Positions 17,809 through 27,406 of a DNA stretch of 64,000 bases are shown here, one piece after another (positions within the stretch are counted from its first letter, which is position 1; each line of letters opens with the position of its first letter). Under the pieces are notes generated by a model. That model was not told the origin of the DNA, did no database searches, and saw only the letters and a list, made by a program, of their open reading frames with translations. The stretch spans positions 1,481,501 through 1,545,500 of the forward strand of contig NZ_CP009048.1 in assembly GCF_000746525.1 (NCBI RefSeq), written 5' to 3'. A program made the translations under genes and the position numbers. The stretch is from Pseudomonas alkylphenolica. GTDB lineage: Bacteria > Pseudomonadota > Gammaproteobacteria > Pseudomonadales > Pseudomonadaceae.

Positions 17809-18765
17809 ATGCATATTTCTTCCGGACGCTGGGTCTATGGCCTTTCACTTTCGCTGTTGACCGCGTTGCTCTGGGGCATCCTGCCGATCAAGCTCAAACA
17901 GGTGCTGCAGGTGATGGACCCGATCACCGTGACCTGGTTTCGTCTGTCGGTCTCTGGTGGCCTGCTGCTGGCCTGGCTCGCGGCAAGCAAGCGCTTGCCG
18001 TCGTTCAACAAGCTCGGGCGCAAGGGCTGGGGCCTGGTGGCATTGGCCACCGGCGGACTGGTCGGCAACTATGTGCTGTATCTGATGGGCCTGAACCTGC
18101 TCAGCCCCGGCACGGCGCAACTGGTTGTGCAGCTTGGGCCGGTACTGCTGCTGGTGGCCAGCGTGTTCCTGTTCAAGGAGCGCTTCAGCCTCGGCCAAGG
18201 GGTAGGTCTGGTTATCCTGCTGCTGGGCTTCGGCCTGTTTTTCAACCAGCGCCTGGACGAGCTGTTGACCTCTCTGAGCGTCTACACCACGGGGGTGCTG
18301 ACCATTGTCCTGGCAACCACCATCTGGGTGTTTTACGCCCTGAGCCAGAAGCAGTTGCTGACGGTGTGGAATTCGATGCAGGTGATGATGGTCATCTACC
18401 TGTGCTGCGCCGTGCTTCTGACGCCCTGGGTGCATCCGCTGGAAGCGCTGCAGTTGACGCCGCTGCAAGGCTGGCTGTTGCTCGCCTGCTGCCTCAATAC
18501 CCTGGTGGCCTATGGCGCCTTCGCCGAAGCGCTGGCCCACTGGGAAGCTTCCAAGGTCAGCGCCACCCTGGCGATCACGCACTTGATTACCTTTGTTGCC
18601 GTAGCCCTGGCGGCCTGGTTCTGGCCTGACTACGTGCACGCCGAACAGATCAATACTCTGGGTTACATCGGCGCACTGGTGGTGGTACTGGGCTCGGCGC
18701 TGACCGCGCTGGGCCCGTCGATCATGGCCGGCTGGCGGGCCAGGCGCATACGCCTGGCCCGGTGA
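17809..18765 (+). CDS. EamA/DMT-family transporter
   Basis: A 318-residue membrane protein with ten predicted helices in two five-helix EamA repeats (about 10-140 and 165-300). The first repeat opens GLSLSLLTALLWGILPIKLK and contains WFRLSVSGGLLLAWL; each repeat ends in a glycine-rich helix (GLVILLLGFGLFF; GYIGALVVVLGSALTALG). By family it is an inner-membrane drug/metabolite exporter; the substrate is not predictable. The start ATG has GAGG 6 nt upstream. Its last ten bases form part of a 13-bp direct repeat that recurs at the fumC stop codon (see 18756-18904). Confidence 0.88.
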   Translation: MHISSGRWVYGLSLSLLTALLWGILPIKLKQVLQVMDPITVTWFRLSVSGGLLLAWLAASKRLPSFNKLGRKGWGLVALATGGLVGNYVLYLMGLNLLSPGTAQLVVQLGPVLLLVASVFLFKERFSLGQGVGLVILLLGFGLFFNQRLDELLTSLSVYTTGVLTIVLATTIWVFYALSQKQLLTVWNSMQVMMVIYLCCAVLLTPWVHPLEALQLTPLQGWLLLACCLNTLVAYGAFAEALAHWEASKVSATLAITHLITFVAVALAAWFWPDYVHAEQINTLGYIGALVVVLGSALTALGPSIMAGWRARRIRLAR

Positions 18766-18904
18766 CTCTAATGCTGTTCACTTAAGGGAAGCGGGACAAG
18801 CCCGGTGGGAGCGGGCTTGCCCCGCGATTGCGTTTTGTCAGGCAAATCGCATCGCGAGGCAAGCTCGCTCCCACCTAAATGAACAGCATTAGGCCCGGTG
18901 ACTC
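18756..18904. mobile_element. MITE-like unit carrying REP pair 5
   Basis: GGCCCGGTGACTC occurs at 18756-18768 and again at 18892-18904. Directly inside these lie perfect 12-bp inverted repeats, TAATGCTGTTCA at 18769-18780 and its reverse complement at 18880-18891; pairing goes to 16 bp with one mismatch. Inside them lies an outward REP pair (18805-18827 and 18852-18874), the second arm being decayed (gcgaggcaagctcgctc). Direct repeat, terminal inverted repeat, core: this is the plan of a small non-coding mobile element with a target duplication. The direct repeats hold the stop codons of both flanking genes. No transposase is nearby; a RAYT protein would have to act from elsewhere. An old tandem duplication could explain it too. 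Confidence 0.55.
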
Positions 18905-20297
18905 AGCCTTTCTTGCCGGGTTCGAGCATGTCTTGCGGGCGTACCCACTGGTCGAACTCTTCGTTGGTCAGGTAACCCAGGGTCAGGGCCGCCTCGCGTA
19001 ACGTGCGGCCTTCGCTGTAGGCCTTCTTGGCGATTTCCGCGGCCTTGTCGTAGCCGATGTGCGGGTTGAGCGCGGTAACCAGCATCAGCCCGCGTTCCAG
19101 GTGCGCCGCCATCTGTTCGGCATCCGCTTCGATGCCTGCCACGCAGTGCTGCTGGAAGTTGCTGCAGCCGTCGGCCAGCAGCTCGATGGACTGCAGCAGG
19201 TTGTGGATGATCACCGGCTTGAACACGTTCAATTGCAGGTGACCCTGGCTGGCGGCAAAGCCGATAGCCGTGTCATTGCCCAGCACCTGGCAGGCCAGCA
19301 TCGACAGCGCCTCGCACTGGGTCGGATTGACCTTGCCGGGCATGATCGAGCTGCCCGGCTCGTTGGCCGGCAGACGCACTTCGGCAATCCCGGCGCGGGG
19401 GCCGGAACCGAGCAGGCGCAGGTCATTGGCCAGCTTCATCAGGGCCACTGCCAGAGTCTTCAGACCGCCCGCCAGGGTCGTCAGCGGCTCATGCCCGGCA
19501 AGGGCGGCGAACTTGTTTGGCGCAGTCACAAAAGGCAAGCCGGAGAGGGCGGCCAGCTCTGCGGCGATGGCCTCGGCAAAACCGTGCGGGGCATTCAGCC
19601 CGGTACCGACCGCGGTACCGCCCTGGGCCAGCTCGCACACCGCCGGCAAGGCCGAGCGGATGGCGCGCTGGGCGTAGTCAAGTTGCGCCACGTAGGCCGA
19701 GAGTTCCTGGCCAAAGGTGATCGGCGTGGCATCCATCATGTGGGTGCGGCCGGTCTTGACCAGGTGCTGGTGACGCACCGAAAGTTCCGCCAGCCCCGAC
19801 GACAGCTCGGCGATGGCCGGCAGCAGCTTGTGCTGGACCGCCTGGACGGCAGCGATGTGCATGGCGGTCGGGAAGCAGTCGTTGGAACTCTGCGAGCGGT
19901 TGACATGATCGTTGGGGTGCACCGGACTCTTGCCGCCCCGGCCTTTACCCGCCAGTTCGTTGGCGCGCCCGGCGATCACTTCATTGACGTTCATGTTGCT
20001 CTGGGTGCCACTGCCGGTCTGCCAGACGACGAGTGGAAATTGATCATCCAGCTGGCCATCGAGTACCTCGTCGGCGGCCTGTTCGATCAGCCGGGCGATG
20101 TCCGCCGGCAGGTCTCCGTTGCGGTTGTTGACCCGTGCAGCGGCTTTTTTGATCATCGCCAGAGCGTGCAGGACAGCCAGTGGCATGCGCTCCTTGCCGA
20201 TGGCAAAGTTGATCAGTGAGCGTTGCGTCTGGGCACCCCAGTAGGCCTGGTCAGGAACTTCGACCTGCCCCAGGCTGTCAGTTTCGATACGGCTCAT
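18903..20297 (-). CDS. fumC: Class II fumarate hydratase FumC
   Basis: A 464-residue protein with the fumarase/aspartase signature [17 protein letters not shown] (about 315-331). [12 protein letters not shown] (about 100) and [19 protein letters not shown] (about 183) form the rest of the active site. By family it is a cytoplasmic, iron-free homotetramer that turns fumarate into L-malate; in pseudomonads class II enzymes serve under iron limitation or oxidative stress. The ATG at 20297 has GGGAG 8 nt upstream. It is transcribed away from the DUF2059 gene over a shared 156-bp region. No sodA or other usual iron-stress neighbour is adjacent here. Confidence 0.96.
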   Translation of the reverse strand: MSRIETDSLGQVEVPDQAYWGAQTQRSLINFAIGKERMPLAVLHALAMIKKAAARVNNRNGDLPADIARLIEQAADEVLDGQLDDQFPLVVWQTGSGTQSNMNVNEVIAGRANELAGKGRGGKSPVHPNDHVNRSQSSNDCFPTAMHIAAVQAVQHKLLPAIAELSSGLAELSVRHQHLVKTGRTHMMDATPITFGQELSAYVAQLDYAQRAIRSALPAVCELAQGGTAVGTGLNAPHGFAEAIAAELAALSGLPFVTAPNKFAALAGHEPLTTLAGGLKTLAVALMKLANDLRLLGSGPRAGIAEVRLPANEPGSSIMPGKVNPTQCEALSMLACQVLGNDTAIGFAASQGHLQLNVFKPVIIHNLLQSIELLADGCSNFQQHCVAGIEADAEQMAAHLERGLMLVTALNPHIGYDKAAEIAKKAYSEGRTLREAALTLGYLTNEEFDQWVRPQDMLEPGKKG

Positions 20298-20453
20298 GCT
20301 GTGAACACTCCCTTGTGGTCTGAATTCGCAGTTTAGGTCCCTTTTTGTCGCAGCGGTTCCAACGCTCGTCGACCCACTTGAGTGCTGTGCCCGAGTCGGC
20401 GCAGAATGCTCTACTCTGGGGTACTACCTCGTCTGTCTAATGAAGGAATTACG

Positions 20454-20978
20454 ATGACCCGTCTTCGCGCCCTTTGCACTGCTGTTGCGCTGGTCTGCGC
20501 CAGCGGCCAGGTGCTTGCCGATACCGCCAGCCACAACGCCAGTGCTGAAAAATTCCTCATGATGGCGCACGCTGACAAGCTTGGCACCCCGGTCTACATG
20601 CAGGTGCAACAGATGTTTGCCCAGCGTTTCGAGCAGACCAAGGCCCCGGCCTCGAAAAAATCCGTGCTCGACAGCTACCAGGCCAAGGCCAACGCGGCCC
20701 TCGACCAGGCCATCGGCTGGAACAAGCTCAAGCCCGACATGGTCAAGCTCTACACCAGTACCTTCAGCGAAAGCGAGCTCAAGGACCTGGTAGCCTTCTA
20801 TCAGTCGCCACTGGGCAAGAAAGTCCTGGAAAAAATGCCGCAGGTTACCCAGCAGTCGGCCCAGCTGACCCAGCAGAAGCTGGAAAGCGCTGTACCGGTG
20901 GTCAACAAGCTGCTGGCTGACATGACCAAGGAACTCGACCCGAACGCTGGCAAGGCTGCCGCGCCAGCGAAGAAGTAA
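20454..20978 (+). CDS. DUF2059 secreted protein
   Basis: A 174-residue protein with a Sec signal (RALCTAVALVCASGQVLA, cut before DTASHN). It has a helical body ending in QKLESAVPVVNKLLADMTKE and an Ala/Lys tail. YTSTFSESELKDLVAFYQSPLGKKVLEKMP is the DUF2059 core. The family is periplasmic and of unknown function. The ATG at 20454 is chosen because the signal peptide starts there and AAGGAA lies 8 nt upstream; the open frame extends further 5' but without support. It is followed by bolA after 15 bp, so the two are probably co-transcribed. Confidence 0.9.
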   Translation: MTRLRALCTAVALVCASGQVLADTASHNASAEKFLMMAHADKLGTPVYMQVQQMFAQRFEQTKAPASKKSVLDSYQAKANAALDQAIGWNKLKPDMVKLYTSTFSESELKDLVAFYQSPLGKKVLEKMPQVTQQSAQLTQQKLESAVPVVNKLLADMTKELDPNAGKAAAPAKK

Positions 20979-20993
20979 TACGCGGAGCCGTCC

Positions 20994-21293
20994 ATGTCCA
21001 TGCAGCAAAAGATTGAACAGAGCCTGGCCGCGCTGGCGCCGCAGCACCTCTCGGTGCTCGACGAAAGCCACATGCACAGCCGTGGGCAAGAAACCCACTA
21101 CAAGGCCGTGCTGGTCAGCGAACAGTTCGAAGGCCTGAACAGCGTCAAGCGTCACCAGAAGGTCTACGCCACCCTGGGTGAGCTGATGGGGCAGTTCCAT
21201 GCCCTGGCCCTGCACACCTATACCCCCGAAGAGTGGCAGAAGGTCGGCGCAGCGCCAGCTTCACCCACCTGCGCAGGTGGCAGCAAACACTGA
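20994..21293 (+). CDS. bolA: BolA family protein
   Basis: A 99-residue protein with the BolA fold. SVLDESHMHSRGQETHYKAVLVS, FEGLNSVKRHQKVYATLGEL and the signature LALHTYTPEEW all match. The conserved His residues fit Fe-S or heme binding together with a monothiol glutaredoxin, as known for BolA. In E. coli BolA also acts as a transcription regulator and as a motility/biofilm switch. GGAG lies 9 nt upstream of the ATG. The gene ends before a strong terminator (21325-21350), closing a two-gene unit with the DUF2059 gene. Confidence 0.92.
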   Translation: MSMQQKIEQSLAALAPQHLSVLDESHMHSRGQETHYKAVLVSEQFEGLNSVKRHQKVYATLGELMGQFHALALHTYTPEEWQKVGAAPASPTCAGGSKH

Positions 21294-21324
21294 TTTCATC
21301 GTCAGGTTTTTGTTAGAATGTGCA

Positions 21325-21350
21325 ACGCGCCGCTCGTCGGCGCGTTTTTT
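21325..21350 (+). terminator. Rho-independent terminator after bolA
   Basis: An 8-bp GC stem (ACGCGCCG at 21325-21332 with CGGCGCGT at 21338-21345), a 5-nt loop and six T residues. It lies 31 bp after the bolA stop and before the trhO start. Confidence 0.92.
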
Positions 21351-21401
21351 ATTGTCATCCGGTCCGCCCTTTACGAGGGTGACCACCTGGAGATTTACTG
21401 C

Positions 21402-22340
21402 ATGACCCAAGCTATCGTCGTGGCGGCGCTGTACAAATTCGTCACCCTGAAAGATTACGTCGAGCTGCGCGAGCCGCTGCTCGAAAGCATGATGGCCAAC
21501 GGCATCAAAGGCACTTTGTTGCTGGCCGAAGAGGGCATCAACGGCACTGTATCCGGTACCCGTGAAGGTATCGACGGCCTGCTGGCCTGGCTGCGCAGCG
21601 ATGCCCGCCTGGTGGATATCGACCACAAGGAATCCTACTGCGACGAACAGCCGTTCTATCGCACCAAGGTCAAGCTCAAGAAAGAGATCGTCACCCTCGG
21701 CGTGCCGGGCGTGGACCCGAACTACAAGGTCGGGACCTATGTCGAGCCGCAGGACTGGAACGCGCTGATCAGCGATCCCGAGGTGCTGCTGATCGACACC
21801 CGCAACGACTACGAAGTGGCGATTGGCACCTTCGAAGGCGCGATCGACCCGAAAACCACGACGTTCCGTGAGTTCCCCGAGTACATCAAGGCCAACTTCG
21901 ACCCGGCGCGGCACAAGAAAGTCGCGATGTTCTGCACCGGCGGCATCCGTTGCGAAAAAGCCTCCAGCTACATGCTCGGTGAAGGTTTCGAAGAGGTCTA
22001 TCATCTTAAAGGCGGGATCCTGAAATACCTCGAAGAGGTACCGCAGGACGAAAGCCGCTGGCAGGGCGACTGCTTCGTGTTCGACAACCGGGTCACTGTG
22101 CGTCACGACCTGACCGAAGGCGACTACGACCAGTGCCATGCCTGCCGTACCCCGATCAGCGTCGAAGACCGTGCGTCCGAGCACTATTCGCCTGGTATCA
22201 GCTGCCCGCATTGCTGGGACAGCCTGAGCGAAAAGACCCGGCGCAGTGCCATCGACCGGCAGAAACAGATCGAGCTGGCCAAGGCCCGCAACATGCCGCA
22301 CCCGATCGGCCACAACTACCGCAAAGCTGCCGAGGCCTGA
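21402..22340 (+). CDS. trhO: tRNA uridine-34 hydroxylase TrhO (YceA), rhodanese domain
   Basis: A 312-residue protein. An N-terminal acylphosphatase-like part ([15 protein letters not shown]) is followed by a rhodanese domain with Cys178 in [17 protein letters not shown]-terminal part has two Cys pairs (CHACRTPIS and ISCPHCWD), which look like a metal site. By family (YceA/TrhO) it adds oxygen to U34 of some tRNAs, an O2-dependent route to ho5U. The ATG at 21402 is chosen because the conserved N-terminus ([12 protein letters not shown]) starts there and GGAG lies 11 nt upstream. It is followed after 3 bp by the DsbA-family gene. Confidence 0.93.
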   Translation: MTQAIVVAALYKFVTLKDYVELREPLLESMMANGIKGTLLLAEEGINGTVSGTREGIDGLLAWLRSDARLVDIDHKESYCDEQPFYRTKVKLKKEIVTLGVPGVDPNYKVGTYVEPQDWNALISDPEVLLIDTRNDYEVAIGTFEGAIDPKTTTFREFPEYIKANFDPARHKKVAMFCTGGIRCEKASSYMLGEGFEEVYHLKGGILKYLEEVPQDESRWQGDCFVFDNRVTVRHDLTEGDYDQCHACRTPISVEDRASEHYSPGISCPHCWDSLSEKTRRSAIDRQKQIELAKARNMPHPIGHNYRKAAEA

Positions 22341-22343
22341 TAG

Positions 22344-22976
22344 ATGTCCGCACGCTTGCTCTATGTGATGGACCCGATGTGCTCCTGGTGTTGGGGCTTT
22401 GCGCCAGTAGCGAAAGCCCTGATTCAACAGGCGCACGAAGCCGGGATCGACACCCAGCTGGTGCCCGGTGGCTTGCGCACCGGCAGCAGCGCGCTGGACG
22501 CCTCGACCCGCGGCTACATCCTTGAGCATTGGCAAGCGGTCAACCAAGCCACTGGCCAGCCCTTCACCCTCGAAGGGGCGATGCCGGACGGTTTTGTCTA
22601 TGACACCGAGCCTGCCTGCCGCGCCCTGGTAGCGGCCCGTGGGCTTGACCGGCAACGTACCTGGGCGTTGCTCGCAGCGATCCAGCAGGCGTTCTACCAG
22701 GGCGGTGAAGATGTCACCCGCGCGCCTAAACTGGTGGAGCTGGCCGAGCAGGTCGGCTTTGAGCGGTCGGCGTTTGCCGAGCGTTTTGCCAGTGCCGAAG
22801 TGCGCGCGGCCACGGCCTCCGATTTCACCTGGGTACAGGATCTGGGGATTGCCGGGTTCCCGACCTTGCTGGCCGAGCGTAACGGCCAGCTGGCGTTGCT
22901 GACCAACGGCTACCAGTCGCTCGACGCGTTAAGCCCGCTGCTCGGCCGCTGGCTGCAGCAGGCCGCCTGTGCTTGA
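22344..22976 (+). CDS. DsbA-family thioredoxin-fold protein (FrnE-like), cytoplasmic
   Basis: A 210-residue protein with the active-site motif CSWC at residues 13-16 (YVMDPMCSWCWGFAPV). A long helical insert and a closing thioredoxin element with cis-Pro follow (GIAGFPTLLAERNG). There is no signal peptide, so it works in the cytoplasm. The MDPMCSWCWGF start is typical of the DsbA/2-hydroxychromene-isomerase relatives related to FrnE, a disulfide isomerase of Deinococcus. Redox role likely, substrate unknown. It starts 3 bp after trhO and overlaps the ABC transporter gene by 8 bp, so the three form an operon. Confidence 0.87.
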   Translation: MSARLLYVMDPMCSWCWGFAPVAKALIQQAHEAGIDTQLVPGGLRTGSSALDASTRGYILEHWQAVNQATGQPFTLEGAMPDGFVYDTEPACRALVAARGLDRQRTWALLAAIQQAFYQGGEDVTRAPKLVELAEQVGFERSAFAERFASAEVRAATASDFTWVQDLGIAGFPTLLAERNGQLALLTNGYQSLDALSPLLGRWLQQAACA

Positions 22977-24801
22977 TCTGCCTGGGTCACCCGACCCTGT
23001 GCCGGGGCCTGCCCCGGTTGTTGCCGATCGCCTGAGCTGGGCGGAAATCCGCCGCCTGGCCCTGCACCATAAAAAAGCCCTGTGGATCGCCAACGGCGTT
23101 GCGGTGCTGGCGGCGCTGTGCAGCGTGCCGATCCCCTTGTTGCTGCCGTTGCTGGTCGATGAAGTCTTGCTCGGGCATGGCGATGCCGCGCTCAAGTGGA
23201 TGAATCAGCTGCTGCCGGACAACTGGCAAGTGGCGGCCGGTTACATCGGCCTGATGCTGGTGCTGACCCTGTGCCTGCGTTGTGCTGCCTTGGCCTTCAA
23301 CGTGGTGCAGGCCAAACTGTTCGCAGGCCTGGCCAAGGACATCGTCTATCGCCTGCGCATCCGCCTGATCGAGCGGCTCAAGCGCATCTCCCTGAAGGAA
23401 TACGAAAGCCTGGGCAGCGGCACGGTGACCACGCATCTGGTTACCGACCTGGACACCCTGGACAAGTTCGTCGGCGAGACCCTGAGCCGGTTCCTGGTCG
23501 CCATGCTGACCCTGACCGGCACAGCGGCGATCCTGATGTGGATGCACTGGAAGCTGGCGTTGCTGATCCTGTTGTTCAACCCCGTTGTGGTCTTTGCCAC
23601 GGTGCAGTTGGGCAAGCGGGTCAAACACCTGAAAAAGCTGGAAAACGACAGCACCTCACGCTTTACCCAGGCGCTGACCGAAACCCTCGACGCAATCCAG
23701 GAAATTCGTGCCAGCAATCGCCAGGGCTATTTCCTCGGCCGCCTCGGTTTGCGTGCCCAGGAAGTGCGCAACTATGCGGTGGCGTCGCAGTGGAAGAGCG
23801 ATGCCAGTGGCCGTGCCAGTGGTCTGTTGTTCCAGTTCGGCATCGATATCTTCCGCGCTGCGGCGATGCTGACCGTGCTGTTCTCCGACCTGTCGATCGG
23901 CCAGATGCTGGCGGTGTTCAGCTACCTGTGGTTCATGATCGGCCCGGTCGAGCAACTGTTGAACCTGCAGTACGCCTTTTATGCCGCGGGCGGTGCGCTG
24001 AGCCGGCTCAACGAATTGCTGGCGCGTGCCGACGAGCCGCAGTACCCCGGTGGTGTCGATCCGTTCAAAGGGCGTGACACAGTGGGCCTCGAAGTGCAGG
24101 GATTGCGCTTTGCCTATGCCGACGAGCCGGTGCTCGATCAGTTGAACCTGTCCATCGCGCCGGGCGAAAAAGTCGCCATCGTCGGCGCCAGCGGTGGTGG
24201 CAAGAGCACCCTGGTGCAGTTGCTGCTCGGGCTCTACAGCGCGCAGGCCGGCACCATTCGCTTCGGTGGCTCGACCTTGCAGGAGATCGGCCTGGAAACC
24301 CTGCGCGAGCATGTCGCGGTGGTGCTGCAGCATCCGTCGCTGTTCAACGACACGGTACGCGCCAACCTGACCATGGGCCGCGACTGCAGCGACGAAGCTT
24401 GCTGGCAGGCGCTGGGCATTGCCCAGCTCGAAAGCACGATTGCCGCATTGCCGCGCGGCCTGGACACCGTGGTCGGTCGCTCGGGCGTACGCCTGTCCGG
24501 AGGCCAGCGCCAGCGTCTGGCGATTGCGCGGATGGTGCTGGCCGAGCCCAAGGTGGTGATTCTCGACGAGGCCACCTCGGCGCTGGACGCGGCCACTGAA
24601 TACAACTTGCATCAGGCCCTTGCGCGTTTCCTCAGTGCGCGTACCACCTTGATCATTGCCCACCGCCTGTCTGCAGTGAAGCAGGCCGACCGGGTGCTGG
24701 TGTTCGATGGCGGGCATGTGGCCGAGGATGGCGACCATCAGCAACTGATTGCCGATGGCGGTTTGTACGCCAAGTTGTATGGTCATTTGCAACAGAGTTG
24801 A
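22969..24801 (+). CDS. ABC exporter, fused permease and ATPase (half transporter)
   Basis: A 610-residue protein. Six membrane helices fill about 40-330, followed by an ATPase domain with Walker A GASGGGKST (about 405-413), signature LSGGQRQRLA (about 509) and Walker B VVILDEATSALD (about 528), and the H-loop LIIAHRLS. Such half transporters work as homodimers and export lipids, peptides or drugs; the substrate is not readable. The start is GTG at 22969, overlapping the DsbA-family gene by 8 bp. The N-terminal 20 residues are Pro-rich (PGSPDPVPGPAPVV), which is unusual but does not affect the fold. Confidence 0.9.
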   Translation: MLDLPGSPDPVPGPAPVVADRLSWAEIRRLALHHKKALWIANGVAVLAALCSVPIPLLLPLLVDEVLLGHGDAALKWMNQLLPDNWQVAAGYIGLMLVLTLCLRCAALAFNVVQAKLFAGLAKDIVYRLRIRLIERLKRISLKEYESLGSGTVTTHLVTDLDTLDKFVGETLSRFLVAMLTLTGTAAILMWMHWKLALLILLFNPVVVFATVQLGKRVKHLKKLENDSTSRFTQALTETLDAIQEIRASNRQGYFLGRLGLRAQEVRNYAVASQWKSDASGRASGLLFQFGIDIFRAAAMLTVLFSDLSIGQMLAVFSYLWFMIGPVEQLLNLQYAFYAAGGALSRLNELLARADEPQYPGGVDPFKGRDTVGLEVQGLRFAYADEPVLDQLNLSIAPGEKVAIVGASGGGKSTLVQLLLGLYSAQAGTIRFGGSTLQEIGLETLREHVAVVLQHPSLFNDTVRANLTMGRDCSDEACWQALGIAQLESTIAALPRGLDTVVGRSGVRLSGGQRQRLAIARMVLAEPKVVILDEATSALDAATEYNLHQALARFLSARTTLIIAHRLSAVKQADRVLVFDGGHVAEDGDHQQLIADGGLYAKLYGHLQQS

Positions 24802-24911
24802 AGGCAAAGTGCTGAGTAATTGAGAAAAGCTCTCCAGTATTGAGAGCAAATAGCCTAGGCTGTGCGTTTATAAGAATAGAGATTCATTCGGCTCTGTGTG
24901 CAAGGGACCTC

Positions 24912-27368
24912 ATGAAGCGAAAACGGACTCTCGAAGCCCCGAACCTGTTGGGCATCATCTGGCCATTTGTGGCCGTGGTGTTGTTTCAGGCATTGTTGGG
25001 CGGGATCAGCCTGTACGCCTTGTCGGCGGTGCGTGGTTATGTGGCGGGGGAGAGCCTCTGGTCCAAGGGACAGAAAGACGCGATCTACTACCTCAACCTG
25101 TACGCCGATAGCCGCGACCAGGCCGTCTTCCAGAAGTATCAGAAATCCTTTGCCGTACCGCAGGGCGGGCATGAATTGCGCGCGGCCCTGGATTTGCCTG
25201 TCCCGGACCTGGAGGCTGCACGACGAGGCATTCTTCAGGGCGGCAACCACCCTGACGACGTTTCCAGCCTCATCTGGCTGTACCTGAACTTTCGCCAGGT
25301 CAGCTACCTGGAAAAAGCCATTGAGCTGTGGGCGGTGGGCGATGGTTTCCTCAGCCAGCTCGACGAGGTCGCCCGGCAGATGCACGCAGGCTTTCGCTCG
25401 GGCACCGCTGATGCTGATGACGTAGCCGAATGGAAAGCGCGCATTGCCACCATCAACGACGGTGTAACACCGGCCGCCCGGGCGTTCAGCGACGCATTGG
25501 GAGAAGGTTCGCGGATGCTGTTGCGAGTGCTTTTGGTGACCAACCTGGCCACTGCACTGTTCCTGATTGCCCTGGCCTGGATGCGTTCCAGCAAGTTGCT
25601 GGCCCAGCGCCAGGCCTTTGCCAACGCCCTGGAGGTGGAAAAGGAGCGGGCGCAAATTACCCTGGAGTCGATTGGCGACGGCGTCATCACCACCGACGTC
25701 GAAGGCTGCATCGCCTACATGAACCCGGCAGCCGAACAGCTGACCCACTGGCACGCCGCCCAGGCCCATGGCTTGCCGTTGGCGGCACTGTTCAGCCTGC
25801 TTGACGAAAATGCCGAGAAAGACGGCCTGACTCTGGTCGAGCGCATCCTCAGCGGTGGCCTCAAAGGCGGCAGCGAACACACCAAGCTGATCCAGCGCCT
25901 GGATGGCAGTACCGTGTCGGTGACCCTGGTGGGCGCGCCGATCATGGCAGACGGCAAGATCAGCGGTATCGTCCTGGTCCTGCATGACATGACCCAGGAG
26001 CGTCAGTACATCGCCAACCTGTCCTGGCAGGCGACCCATGATGCGCTCACTGGCCTGGCCAACCGCCGCGAGTTTGAGTATCGCCTGGAGCTGGCGCTCA
26101 ATACCCTGGCGCGTAAACCGGCGCGGCACGCCTTGATGTTCCTCGATCTCGATCAATTCAAACTGGTCAATGACACCTGCGGGCATGCGGCCGGTGATGA
26201 GCTGCTCCGCCACATCTGTGCCGTGCTCCAGGCCGGACTGCGCGAAGGTGACACCCTGGCGCGGCTGGGCGGTGACGAGTTCGGCATCCTGCTGGAGAAT
26301 TGCCCGCAGGAACAGGCCGAGCGTATCGCTGAAAGCCTGCGTCAGGCCGTTCAGAGCCTGCATTTCGTCTGGAAAGGGCGGCCGTTCATGACCACCGTGA
26401 GCCTGGGGTTGGTGCACATCGCTCAGGCGCCCACCACCCTTGAAGCCTCGTTGCGGGCCGCTGACATGGCCTGCTATATGGCCAAGGAGAAGGGCCGTAA
26501 TCGCGTGCAGGTGTACCATGCCGACGACAGCGAGTTGTCCATGCGCTTTGGCGAGATGGCCTGGATTCAACGCCTGCATGTGGCCCTGGAAGAAAACCGC
26601 TTCTGTCTGTATGCCCAGGAAATCGCCGCCCTCGGGCCCGATGACGGTGCCGGTCACATCGAGATCCTCCTGCGCCTGCAGGATGAAAACGGGCGGATCA
26701 TTCTTCCGGACAGTTTCATTCCGGCCGCCGAGCGCTATGGCTTGATGACCGCGCTGGACCGTTGGGTGGTGCGTAGCGTGTTCACGGTCATTCGCCAGTG
26801 CCTCGACGAGCAGCGCGACGGCCCGCTGGCCATGTGCGCGATCAATCTGTCTGGCAGCAGTATCGGTGACGACAAGTTCCTCGATTACCTGCGGCGGCTG
26901 TTTGGTGAGTTTGCCATTCCGCCCCAGATGATCTGTTTCGAGATCACCGAAACCAGTGCAATTGCCAATCTCGGCAGCGCCATACGCTTCATCAATGAAC
27001 TCAAAAGCCTGGGGTGCCGGTTCTCGCTGGATGACTTCTGTGCCGGGATGTCGTCGTTCGCGTATTTGAAACATTTACCCGTAGACTTCCTGAAAATCGA
27101 CGGAAGTTTCGTCAAGGATATGCTCGACGACCCGGTTAATCGGGCTATGGTTGAAGTCATCAACCACATCGGCCATGTCATGGGCAAACGCACCATTGCC
27201 GAGTTCGTCGAAACGCCGTTGATCGAACAGGCCCTGCAGGAAATCGGCGTCGATTACGCCCAGGGGTACCTGATCGAGCGGCCGCAGGTGTTCACCTGCG
27301 ACAGCTTGCAACGCCAACGGATTACGGCCAGGCCCCTGCTGTTCAAGGCCCCCGGGACCTTTCGCTGA
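24912..27368 (+). CDS. Membrane PAS-GGDEF-EAL c-di-GMP enzyme
   Basis: An 818-residue protein. TM1 (about 15-37) and TM2 (about 201-222) enclose a periplasmic sensor region. A PAS domain follows (about 245-365), then GGDEF (GGDEF intact near 453) and EAL. The EAL motif reads EIL (about 584), yet the other catalytic residues are there: INLSGS, FEITET, DDFCAGMSS, K of FLKIDGSF, AEFVET and QGYLI. A phosphodiesterase, possibly with cyclase or GTP-sensing GGDEF, is predicted. The ATG at 24912 is chosen over upstream frames because it has AAGGGA 9 nt upstream. By position it may equal P. putida PP_1761 (dibA), which I recall but could not check. Confidence 0.92.
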   Translation: MKRKRTLEAPNLLGIIWPFVAVVLFQALLGGISLYALSAVRGYVAGESLWSKGQKDAIYYLNLYADSRDQAVFQKYQKSFAVPQGGHELRAALDLPVPDLEAARRGILQGGNHPDDVSSLIWLYLNFRQVSYLEKAIELWAVGDGFLSQLDEVARQMHAGFRSGTADADDVAEWKARIATINDGVTPAARAFSDALGEGSRMLLRVLLVTNLATALFLIALAWMRSSKLLAQRQAFANALEVEKERAQITLESIGDGVITTDVEGCIAYMNPAAEQLTHWHAAQAHGLPLAALFSLLDENAEKDGLTLVERILSGGLKGGSEHTKLIQRLDGSTVSVTLVGAPIMADGKISGIVLVLHDMTQERQYIANLSWQATHDALTGLANRREFEYRLELALNTLARKPARHALMFLDLDQFKLVNDTCGHAAGDELLRHICAVLQAGLREGDTLARLGGDEFGILLENCPQEQAERIAESLRQAVQSLHFVWKGRPFMTTVSLGLVHIAQAPTTLEASLRAADMACYMAKEKGRNRVQVYHADDSELSMRFGEMAWIQRLHVALEENRFCLYAQEIAALGPDDGAGHIEILLRLQDENGRIILPDSFIPAAERYGLMTALDRWVVRSVFTVIRQCLDEQRDGPLAMCAINLSGSSIGDDKFLDYLRRLFGEFAIPPQMICFEITETSAIANLGSAIRFINELKSLGCRFSLDDFCAGMSSFAYLKHLPVDFLKIDGSFVKDMLDDPVNRAMVEVINHIGHVMGKRTIAEFVETPLIEQALQEIGVDYAQGYLIERPQVFTCDSLQRQRITARPLLFKAPGTFR

Positions 27369-27406
27369 CGATCCGCACGATAATCACAAGGAACAAGGAG
27401 CTGACA

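Noticed and set aside
24855..27074. 739-codon minus-strand open frame opposite the GGDEF-EAL gene
   Set aside because: Same reason; the plus strand has intact catalytic motifs over the whole length.
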